Positions 17,279 to 24,657 of a stretch of 64,000 nucleotides of DNA are shown here, piece after piece; within the stretch, counting starts at the first letter, position 1, and every line of letters begins with the position of its first letter. The position numbers were made by a program, and so were the translations under genes. Origin of the DNA: CBDCXF01 sp965223755 (GTDB taxonomy: Bacteria; Acidobacteriota; Thermoanaerobaculia; Multivoradales; JAHEKO01). Location: the NCBI GenBank assembly GCA_965223755.1, contig CBDCXF010000001.1, forward strand, positions 1,302,001-1,366,000, read 5' to 3'. The notes under the pieces were generated by a model. The model was not told the origin of the DNA. It saw nothing but the letters and a program-made list of their open reading frames with translations, and made no database searches.

Positions 17279-18190
17279 TTAGTCGTGGCTGCGGGCACCT
17301 GTAAGGCAAACTGTTTCTAGACAGTCTAGATACCACGCGTAGACGTTGTTCATGCACGTAGCGTATTGGCTCGAACACTTTATCGCGCCCTTAAGTCCTT
17401 CGAGCCATGAGAGCCCCAAACAACTAAGAGGCTCCTTGAGCGATCCGTAGCAATCTAAGTAGTCCTGGAGGCGGTCGCTCGTCAGATTGTCTAGGGTACA
17501 GTCGTGGGCTCTTTCTTCACATCTATCCTCCAGCCTCGCACGTTCATCGCTGTAGGCGTGTTTGCATTCGAAGTAATAGTGCCAGTTCGTATCTGATTCC
17601 AGGTTTGACGAATCTTCTTCAAGTTCTTCCGGATCAGGGGCGTGTTCTTCCCATGGTAATGGGCTCTCGGGAGGCCGGTACCCACTCTCAAGCGCTGTGT
17701 AGATCGCGAAAGCCTCGTCGATCGCTTCTCGCGTCGCAGCCAGACCAACTGGAATGAAGATGCCATCTATGAGTTTCACACCTTTTAGATTCAGCCGTTC
17801 CTCATTCTCGACGTTGACCGCGCCATCAAATAAGACCAAAGCACCCATCAGGAAGTGCTCTCCCCCGGAGCCACTAAGCACTACCTTACGCGCACTCTTT
17901 ACACCGAAATCCTCACCAACCAGGGCCGGAATTTCACTGAAGACGTAAAGAACCAGGTCGTCGGTTGGCCCTTCGACGACCACCTCTAACGGTCGGGCGA
18001 TTATGCTTTTCAGAGTCCTTCGTTCGACTTCTTGGGTCGATTGAAGCCGAAAAAGGCTGGAGGATCCGTGCCTCTGAACCGCATACATGCGAGAAACCGT
18101 CAACTCTTCGTAGTCAGCGATTTCTCCGTCAGCCAGAACGGGACTACTCAGCAAAGTACTCGCCAGTAATCCGACAATTATCGCTTTCAC
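17279..18190 (-). CDS. Exported cysteine-rich protein of unknown function
   Basis: 303 residues with a signal peptide (MKAIIVGLLASTLLSSPVLA). Residues about 60-160 form a hydrophobic-rich beta-type region (LEVVVEGPTDDLVLYVFSEIP) followed by an acidic linker (about 185-205) and a C-terminal domain with about ten cysteines (CKHAY, DRCEE, HDCTL, LDCYG, SCLGL, KCSSQYATC, LDCLETVC), presumably disulfide-bonded outside the cytoplasm. No family recognised. It stands alone: the gene before it is convergent and the gene after divergent. Confidence 0.62.
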   Translation of the reverse strand: MKAIIVGLLASTLLSSPVLADGEIADYEELTVSRMYAVQRHGSSSLFRLQSTQEVERRTLKSIIARPLEVVVEGPTDDLVLYVFSEIPALVGEDFGVKSARKVVLSGSGGEHFLMGALVLFDGAVNVENEERLNLKGVKLIDGIFIPVGLAATREAIDEAFAIYTALESGYRPPESPLPWEEHAPDPEELEEDSSNLESDTNWHYYFECKHAYSDERARLEDRCEERAHDCTLDNLTSDRLQDYLDCYGSLKEPLSCLGLSWLEGLKGAIKCSSQYATCMNNVYAWYLDCLETVCLTGARSHD

Positions 18191-18222
18191 TTGTTTTTGG
18201 CCCTCCTATTGGTGCCATGAGT

Positions 18223-18238
18223 CGTGTACATTTACACG
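18223..18238. promoter_or_regulatory. Short perfect inverted repeat in a divergent promoter region
   Basis: CGTGTA, four bases, TACACG, lying between the divergent starts at 18190 and 18336. It could be an operator for either gene. Evidence is only symmetry and position. Confidence 0.25.
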
Positions 18239-18335
18239 TCTCGATAATTCGATTCTCGAATAGTAGCACGGGGCGTAGGCTGGCCTCGCCGCATGCTAAA
18301 GTCCTGCCCGCCTCGACCGTTCCGACTTCTCGTCG

Positions 18336-19565
18336 ATGCCCATTCCCAGCCCTTTTCATCTGCGCACGTTCGACCTGTGCGATACCTATCGATTCAAGGA
18401 CTGGGCGGGGCGAGTCGCGGTCTGCGCCTACGATGTCAACGTTGAACGCGAATACTTCGCGTTGCGCCACACGGCGGGAATGATCGACGTTTCGCCACTC
18501 TACAAATACGACCTCGAAGGACCCGACGCGGCGGCAACGCTGGCGATGATGGCGACGCGCAATGTCGCGCGCTTGCGTGTTGGACGGGTGGGCTACACCT
18601 GCTGGTGCGACGACTCCGGAATGGTCATCGACGATGGCACGGTCACTCGGCTCAGTAAGCACCGCTTTCGTTTGACCGCGGCGGAGCCCAGTCTGTACTG
18701 GCTGCACAAGATGGCCCACGGACGCTACGTCCAAATTCGCGACCGCAGCGAAGATCTGGCGGCGGTGGCGGTTCAAGGCCCCGAATCTCGAGCCGTCGTC
18801 GCGGGCGCGCTGGGCGAGGAACTGAACGCGATCAAATATTTCACCGCCAGCCGTTTTGAAGCGCGGGGCTTCGAGCGCGGTGACCTGCGCGGCTGGGTGA
18901 CGCGCACCGGTTTCACCGGGGACCTGGGGTATGAAATCTGGGTCGATGCCGAACGCGCGCTGGATCTTTGGGACCGCCTGGCAGAAGTCGGCGAGAAACA
19001 CGGCCTGCAGCCGGCCGGACTCGACGCCCTCGATATCAGTCGCGTTGAGGCTGGATATTTATTGCACGGGATCGACTACCGCGGCGCTCACGAGGAGGTG
19101 CGCAAAGACCAACTTTCGACTCCTTTCGAATTGGGCTGGGACTGGATGGTCAACTTCGACCGAGGTCCTTTCGTCGGGCGGGAAGCGCTGCTCAAATTGC
19201 GCTCCAAACCCCGGCTTCGCCTGGTCGGCCTGACCCTGGACTTTTCGTCTTTGGTCGATCTTTACGCCGAGTACGACCTGCCACCGCACCTGCCCACCGC
19301 TGCATCGCGCGAACCTCTGCCGATCTACAACTCGGCGGGCCGGCAGGTCGGGCAGATCACCAGCCACACCTGGTCACCGCTGCTCAAACGATCGCTGGCG
19401 CTGGCCTCGGTTAATCCGCCGTATTCGGAGCCTGGAACTCAGTTGCAGGTCGAACACACGGTCGATTATGACCGGCGCAAAGTCCCGGCAACGGTGACCG
19501 CTCTTCCGTTCTACAACCCCAGCCACAAGACTGGCAGCCACCTGACCAGTGGGGCTAAACCGTGA
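18336..19565 (+). CDS. GcvT-like aminomethyltransferase family protein (folate-binding)
   Basis: 409 residues of the glycine-cleavage T-protein fold, which moves a one-carbon unit from an amine or other donor to tetrahydrofolate. Family landmarks: FALRHTAGMIDVSPLYKYDL near residue 45, AVQGPESRAV near 150, RTGFTGDLGYEIWVD near 190, and DALDISRVEAGYLLHGIDY near 230. The genes for GcvH and GcvP are absent, so it is not a standalone glycine cleavage gene; related proteins demethylate sarcosine, dimethylglycine or DMSP. Its stop overlaps the start of an FAD oxidoreductase (GTGA at 19562), arguing that both act on the same substrate. The exact substrate is unknown. Confidence 0.75.
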   Translation: MPIPSPFHLRTFDLCDTYRFKDWAGRVAVCAYDVNVEREYFALRHTAGMIDVSPLYKYDLEGPDAAATLAMMATRNVARLRVGRVGYTCWCDDSGMVIDDGTVTRLSKHRFRLTAAEPSLYWLHKMAHGRYVQIRDRSEDLAAVAVQGPESRAVVAGALGEELNAIKYFTASRFEARGFERGDLRGWVTRTGFTGDLGYEIWVDAERALDLWDRLAEVGEKHGLQPAGLDALDISRVEAGYLLHGIDYRGAHEEVRKDQLSTPFELGWDWMVNFDRGPFVGREALLKLRSKPRLRLVGLTLDFSSLVDLYAEYDLPPHLPTAASREPLPIYNSAGRQVGQITSHTWSPLLKRSLALASVNPPYSEPGTQLQVEHTVDYDRRKVPATVTALPFYNPSHKTGSHLTSGAKP

Positions 19566-21193
19566 CCTACCAACGCCCTCAATGGTCTAGTGCCATGGAA
19601 AGCCCGAGATCGACGTCGCAGGGCCGCTATGACGCCATCGTCATCGGCGCCGGCCACAACGGCCTCACCTGCGCCGCATTCTTGGCCAAAGCCGGGCGGC
19701 GGGTTCTGGTGGTAGAACAGCGGCCGCGCATTGGCGGCGTCACCGCCAGCGAAGAAGTCCACCCGGGTTTCACCTATTCAGCCTGTTCTTACGTGGTCAG
19801 CCTGATGCGGCCTTGGATCGTCCGTCATCTCGATCTGCCGCGGTTCGGTTACCAAATCTTTCCCCTCGATGAGACTTTCACACCCTTCCCGGACGGCAGC
19901 TACTTGCTGCGCGACGCCGATTCCGAACGCACGCGCAGAGCGATCGCCCAGTTCTCCCCCGCCGACGCCGAGGCGTATCCCCAGTTTGGACGTGAAATGA
20001 GCGAGTTGGGGCGGCGCATTCGTTCGCTGGTCGATGAACCCGCTCCCGACCCGCTGTCGATGAGGCCGGGCAACCTGCGGCGGCTGACTCGCCTCGGTCT
20101 CGGGGTGTCCGACGTCAGTGAGACGCTCTACCGCATTTCGACCATGAGCGCGGTCGACTTTCTGCAACGCTACTTCAGCGACGAGCGTCTCATCGCCCCG
20201 ATGTCGGTATCCGGAATCATCGGCACCTTCCTCGGGGTGCGCTCGCCAGGGACCGCTTACGTCCTCTTGCACCACTACATGGGCGACATCGACGGCGCCT
20301 ACCGCGCCTGGGGGATCCCGAGAGGAGGCACTGGAGCGGTGGCCGATGCGATTGCCCTGTCGGCCAAGGCGCACGGCGCCGAGATCGTGGTCGACGCCGC
20401 GGTCGACAAGATCCAGGTCCGCTCGGGGAAAGCGACCGGCGTGGTGCTTGAGAATGGCGACGAGATTAAGGCCAAAGTGGTCATCTCGGGAGCCGAACCG
20501 CGGCGAACATTTTTCGCCATGGTCGGCGAAGAACATCTGGATTCCGACTTCGCCGCCGGTCTCAAGGCGTTCAAGTTGCGGGGTAGCTCGGGCAAGGTCA
20601 ACCTGGCGCTGGATGGTCTACCGGAGTTCGCTTGCCGACCGGGAGTCGGCCGACACCTGCGCGGCGACATCACCATCGCACCGAGTGTCGAGTACCTCGA
20701 GAGGGCCTTTGAGGATGCCAAGCGAGGCAGGTTCTCGCAACGGCCCTTCATGGACATTGTCATTCCCTCGCTGACCGACCCGGGCGTAGCTCCGACCGGC
20801 AAGCACATCATGTCGATCTTTGTGCAGTACGCTCCCTACCATCTCGCCGACGGGCCGGACGAATGGCCGCGGCACCGAGAGGCCTTCGGCGACGTGGTCG
20901 TCGATACCCTCTCTGAGTACATTCCCAATCTCAAATCTTTGATCCTCCATCGCCAGGTGCTCACCCCATGGGACCTCGAACAGGACTACGGGCTGACCGA
21001 AGGAAACATCTTCCACGGTGAGCTGTCCTTGGAGCAACTCGCGTTTCAACGTCCAGTGGCGGGGTGGGCACATTACCGCTCTCCCGTACGCGGCCTGTGG
21101 ATGTGTGGCTCCGGGACGCATCCCGGCGGCGGCATCATGGGTGCGCCCGGTGCCCTCTGTGCCTTGGCGGTGATGAAGAAAAAGTCGTTATGA
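19562..21193 (+). CDS. FAD-dependent oxidoreductase, phytoene desaturase / PYROXD2-like
   Basis: 543-residue flavoprotein. N-terminal Rossmann dinucleotide motif AIVIGAGHNGLTCAAFLAKAG, followed by EQRPRIGG; C-terminal FAD-contact segment GLWMCGSGTHPGGGIMGAPG, as in the phytoene desaturase/PYROXD2 group. Members outside carotenoid synthesis have unknown substrates. The GTG start overlaps the stop of the GcvT-like gene; an ATG at 19595 is a possible alternative that begins closer to the Rossmann motif. The stop overlaps the next gene's ATG (21190). No phytoene synthase or other carotenoid gene is nearby, so I do not infer carotenoid metabolism. Confidence 0.78.
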   Translation: MTYQRPQWSSAMESPRSTSQGRYDAIVIGAGHNGLTCAAFLAKAGRRVLVVEQRPRIGGVTASEEVHPGFTYSACSYVVSLMRPWIVRHLDLPRFGYQIFPLDETFTPFPDGSYLLRDADSERTRRAIAQFSPADAEAYPQFGREMSELGRRIRSLVDEPAPDPLSMRPGNLRRLTRLGLGVSDVSETLYRISTMSAVDFLQRYFSDERLIAPMSVSGIIGTFLGVRSPGTAYVLLHHYMGDIDGAYRAWGIPRGGTGAVADAIALSAKAHGAEIVVDAAVDKIQVRSGKATGVVLENGDEIKAKVVISGAEPRRTFFAMVGEEHLDSDFAAGLKAFKLRGSSGKVNLALDGLPEFACRPGVGRHLRGDITIAPSVEYLERAFEDAKRGRFSQRPFMDIVIPSLTDPGVAPTGKHIMSIFVQYAPYHLADGPDEWPRHREAFGDVVVDTLSEYIPNLKSLILHRQVLTPWDLEQDYGLTEGNIFHGELSLEQLAFQRPVAGWAHYRSPVRGLWMCGSGTHPGGGIMGAPGALCALAVMKKKSL

Positions 21194-22653
21194 GGTGCAA
21201 ACACGTAGCCATTCTCGGTTCGGGTATCGATGGGCTCGTCGCCGCCCATTTGATGGCAGATCGGGGCTACCAGGTGACTCTCGTCGAGGAAGGTGAACGC
21301 ATCGGTGGTCCGGCCGCACCGATCGAGATCGCTTCCGGATACCGAAGTCCGTTGCTGCTCGATCGCGGCCGGCTCCGCGGCGATCTGCTGCGCCACATCC
21401 ATGTTCCCAGGGAGCAGTTCGCCGCTTCCTCGCCAACCCTGGTCGCGACTCCCGAAGGTTGGACTTGCGCCATCGACACTCCCCAAGCGCAAGCGTGGAG
21501 GAGTCAACTAGAGGAACTTCTGCCTTGGGCGCAACGCTTGGTCGCCAAACCGGCTCCCCCACTCGACCCCCGGCGTGACTGGCTGGCAGTCGCCGGCGCT
21601 GGGCTGGCCACGCGCCGACTGGGAAAGCGCCGCATGCGCCGCCTCCTGCGTATCGGGACCGAAGCGCTGGCCGATTGGCTGCTGGAAAGCATGGACGACG
21701 GCCCGGTGGCCGCCTCGCTAGCGGGGCCAGGAATCGAAGGGTCTCCGGTGGGTCCGTTCGCGACCGGAACCGGGTTGCAGTGCCTCCTGCGCCACAGCAC
21801 CACGGGCGCACGAGCCGTCAACGGCCTGGCGCAACTGATCGATTTTCTAGCTCGGATCCTGCGCGACAAGGGAGTGGAAATCCGCCCAGGAGAAGCGCTA
21901 GTCCGCATCGACCCCCCTCAAAAAGACACCAACTGGAGGCTAGAGCTGGCCGAAGGAGAGGACCTCACCTGCGATGCCATCATCAGTTCCGTCGCGCCGC
22001 AACGCACACTACTGGATCTCATCGCGCCCCAAAACTTGCCAGTCGATGTCGCCGACTCACTGCGCGCGTTCCGCAGCCGAGGGCGAACTGGCGTGGTGGC
22101 TTTGGCCCTCGACTCCCGACCTCAACAGACCCTCAGCGTCCCTGGCGCGATCTTTCAGGCTGGCTGGAACTCACTGCACGATCTGGAAGAGCACACCGAT
22201 GTCGGCAAACATGGCGACATCGCCGATCGGCCACACCTGGAGATCTCTTTCCCAAGTTCCTGCGACTCGCGGCTCGCGCCCGAAGGGGGCTCGGTGGCCC
22301 TGGTGCACGTGCACGGATGCGGCTCGTCAGTCGAAGACGCCAGGCTCGAAGAGATCGCGGTCCAAGCGATCACCGACTGTTGGCCTGAGTCCGGGGAGCA
22401 AATCGTGGCTACCGCTACCTTCACGCCAGAGCGCATTGCCGAGGACTACCATCTCCCCGGCGGCCACCTCGAAAGCGGTGAGTGGGCTTTGGATCAGTTG
22501 TTGTTCTTGAGGCCGGATGCCTCATGTGCGCGAACGGAAACCCCTATTGCCGGGCTCTACTTGTGTGGCCCCGGCACCCATCCAGGTGTCGACCTCCACG
22601 GTGGGTCCGCGCCCTGGGCTGCCGCCGCAGCCCACAAGCACTTGCGCTCGTAG
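21190..22653 (+). CDS. Second FAD-dependent oxidoreductase, phytoene desaturase-like, paralogue of the previous gene
   Basis: 487 residues with Rossmann motif VAILGSGIDGLVAAHLMADRG at the N-terminus, EEGERIGG after it, and the C-terminal GLYLCGPGTHPGVDLHGGSAPW segment equivalent to that of the upstream gene. The start is ATG 21190, sharing four bases (ATGA) with the preceding stop. It is shorter and more diverged than the first copy, suggesting a heterodimer or successive reactions on one pathway. Its product is not identifiable. Confidence 0.72.
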   Translation: MRCKHVAILGSGIDGLVAAHLMADRGYQVTLVEEGERIGGPAAPIEIASGYRSPLLLDRGRLRGDLLRHIHVPREQFAASSPTLVATPEGWTCAIDTPQAQAWRSQLEELLPWAQRLVAKPAPPLDPRRDWLAVAGAGLATRRLGKRRMRRLLRIGTEALADWLLESMDDGPVAASLAGPGIEGSPVGPFATGTGLQCLLRHSTTGARAVNGLAQLIDFLARILRDKGVEIRPGEALVRIDPPQKDTNWRLELAEGEDLTCDAIISSVAPQRTLLDLIAPQNLPVDVADSLRAFRSRGRTGVVALALDSRPQQTLSVPGAIFQAGWNSLHDLEEHTDVGKHGDIADRPHLEISFPSSCDSRLAPEGGSVALVHVHGCGSSVEDARLEEIAVQAITDCWPESGEQIVATATFTPERIAEDYHLPGGHLESGEWALDQLLFLRPDASCARTETPIAGLYLCGPGTHPGVDLHGGSAPWAAAAAHKHLRS

Positions 22654-22689
22654 ACGGAGCTCGTGCTTTCGATGTCCTGGGATGATGAA

Positions 22690-23478
22690 TTAACGGCCCA
22701 TAGCGCCTGCCAGCGCCGTCTCAGGCTGCGCCAACTCGGTGCCGAGTTTTGCGATCATCTGACCGTCGCGCAGAACCACCGCAGTCGGCACGCTGCTGAC
22801 GTCGTATTTGGACGCCTCGACGTCTCCCACAAATCCTCGCGGTAGCCCGTAGTACTCAAACTGGACCGGAGAACCGTCTCCGAGAGCTTCCTCAACTTTC
22901 AATACACGGGGCACGAGCTGGCCGCAGGCCGGGCACCAACTGCCGAAGAAGATTCGAATCGTCGTGTCCGGGGCAGCCGAAAGGCGCGCGATGCCGTCAA
23001 CCGTCGGCTGGTAGGCGTCTCGCAGTTCACCGTAACTCGCGTCATGGGCCACCAAGTCGGCGGCCTGTTGAAAGCCGGTCAGCGGAGGCTTGGGCAGCAC
23101 CTCGACGCGCCTGCCTGCCACCGAGAATGTCACTCCGGCCCCATCTACCTGATAAGTGCCGTAGGAGTTGGTAAAAGGATTGGCCAAGACGTTGACCGAG
23201 CCGTCACCCTGGCGGGCTAGTTTCATCAGTTGGACTCCGTTCACCGAGCCCGCACCGAGTGTGAGCATGACCGGCTCTGGCAGTCCGTCGCTCATGATCA
23301 ACATGGCGGCTGGCGATTGAGCGCGGTAAATCTCGGCGTCCACGGTCGCGTCATCTACCTCCAGGATCCAGGTCGAGTCGGGGCGGAACCCAGGCTGGGC
23401 GGACGCGGCGCCGACCAACAAGAGTCCGGCCGCCAGTGCGGTCAAAGTCAGTGCAGTGAAAGTCGTTCTCGTGCGCAT
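22690..23478 (-). CDS. Exported thioredoxin-like protein
   Basis: From ATG 23478 (MRTRTTFTALTLTAL, a signal peptide ending near AASAQ) the product is 262 residues. The C-terminal domain has a thioredoxin-fold active site FFGSWCPACGQLVPRV followed by VSSVPTAVVL (the cis-Pro loop). The N-terminal half (about 25-130) is a beta-rich region of unknown role. It should be periplasmic and act in disulfide exchange. It follows the MauE/DoxX-like gene 160 bases downstream on the same strand, a common pairing in disulfide-bond or redox maturation systems. An upstream start at 23610 would precede the signal peptide and is unlikely. Confidence 0.72.
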   Translation of the reverse strand: MRTRTTFTALTLTALAAGLLLVGAASAQPGFRPDSTWILEVDDATVDAEIYRAQSPAAMLIMSDGLPEPVMLTLGAGSVNGVQLMKLARQGDGSVNVLANPFTNSYGTYQVDGAGVTFSVAGRRVEVLPKPPLTGFQQAADLVAHDASYGELRDAYQPTVDGIARLSAAPDTTIRIFFGSWCPACGQLVPRVLKVEEALGDGSPVQFEYYGLPRGFVGDVEASKYDVSSVPTAVVLRDGQMIAKLGTELAQPETALAGAMGR

Positions 23479-23642
23479 CGATGATCCTTCTGAAGCCAAA
23501 CTTGCCGAAATTCTCGGTCGGCGGGAATCGGCAGCCGCCTCGCCGAACGGTCTGAGGCAGTCTATCGCCTCGATAAAAACTGTTTTTGCAAAATCCTCGC
23601 CGGATCTCACTCCTGCCGCTAACCGTCTAGTTACCCACCCAG

Positions 23643-24566
23643 CTAGTTACCCACCCAGACTCCGGAGACCGTGTCGGTGACGACTCCGTCGGCAATGTGG
23701 AAGCTCCGCGGCAAGGCGCGGTAGAACGGTCTCATCAAAGCAGCCGGCACTTCTCGTACCTGGTAGGCCGGCCCCGCCGTCCACTGGAACTGCAAGATGG
23801 CCTCTTCTTCATCGGGTGTGAGCAGCCAAACGCTCTTACCGGCAAGCGAGGCTTGGTTGAGCCCCTCCAACTGGGGCTGCAGGTCTTGGTTCTCAAGGTC
23901 CGACATCACGACCCAGTGTTCGCCCGCGGCCAACTCCGGCACCAGTAGCTCAAAACAGGCGCGTTTGCTGGGCGCGGTGCCACCGGCACAGAGATCGGCA
24001 AGTGCGGTTCCGGGCCGGAGCCTTGTGGCGATGTCATCCAGCGGCAGATCTGGAGCAAACGACGCGAAGACCAGACCGGCCGCTCCTGTGGCGACGGGCG
24101 TCGCTGCCCGCCATTTGGCGACCGGATCTTGCCTGCGGCGGCTGTAGACGAACCACAGAACTGCGAGAGCGGGCACCATGAGTAGAGTGTCGCCCCAAAA
24201 GGCCTCGGCTGGGGTGCGTTCGACAAGGGCGCCAAAACAGCCACAGGACTCAGGGTCCGTCAGCTCGCCACGACTCCACAGCCAGTAGGTGCGACCGGTC
24301 AGAAAAAGGAAAAACCCGACCAAAGCGGTGGTCACCAGCAACAGCCAGCGACTGCGCAGTCCGAGGATCAGGGCCAACCCGAGTCCGACTTCAACCGCAA
24401 TCATGAGGACCGCGAGCACCATCGCCGGCAATACGATCGCGAGGCCCTCGCTGGTAATTTGCTGCGCAAACGCGAGCGGATCCAGGGCTTTGAGCACGCC
24501 GGCGACCAGTAGGGTTCCGCCCAACACCACTCCGGCTAGGCCGTCGAGAACTCGCATCGCTTGCAT
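23643..24566 (-). CDS. MauE/DoxX-type membrane redox protein
   Basis: 307 residues. The N-terminal about 170 residues form four membrane helices with the MauE-family CxCFG motif, SCGCFGALVERTP, preceded by LLVAGVLKALDPLAFAQQI, which is the usual DoxX/MauE start. Family members help maturation or redox of exported proteins with many disulfides. The C-terminal part (about 185-307) is an extra soluble domain, with two Cys (CAGG and RACFELL), probably outside. The thioredoxin-like gene downstream suggests a shared thiol pathway. Confidence 0.74.
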   Translation of the reverse strand: MQAMRVLDGLAGVVLGGTLLVAGVLKALDPLAFAQQITSEGLAIVLPAMVLAVLMIAVEVGLGLALILGLRSRWLLLVTTALVGFFLFLTGRTYWLWSRGELTDPESCGCFGALVERTPAEAFWGDTLLMVPALAVLWFVYSRRRQDPVAKWRAATPVATGAAGLVFASFAPDLPLDDIATRLRPGTALADLCAGGTAPSKRACFELLVPELAAGEHWVVMSDLENQDLQPQLEGLNQASLAGKSVWLLTPDEEEAILQFQWTAGPAYQVREVPAALMRPFYRALPRSFHIADGVVTDTVSGVWVGN

Positions 24567-24587
24567 CGAGTCGAATCCTATCTCTCT

Positions 24588-24657
24588 GGGCTACTTAGGT
24601 TGGGGCTGCTAGGTGGGGGCTACCTATAGTTGGGACTACTTGGGCTGGGGCGACTTA
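24588..24657. repeat. Degenerate tandem repeat of about 14-16 bases
   Basis: Five imperfect units resembling GGGGCTACTTAGGTT lie in the gap between the MauE-like gene start and the uvrA stop; the last unit includes the uvrA stop codon. Confidence 0.6.

Noticed and set aside
19562..22653. Carotenoid biosynthesis cluster
   Set aside because: The FAD oxidoreductases resemble PYROXD2-type proteins, and phytoene synthase, cyclase or other carotenoid genes are absent; the coupled gene is folate-type.
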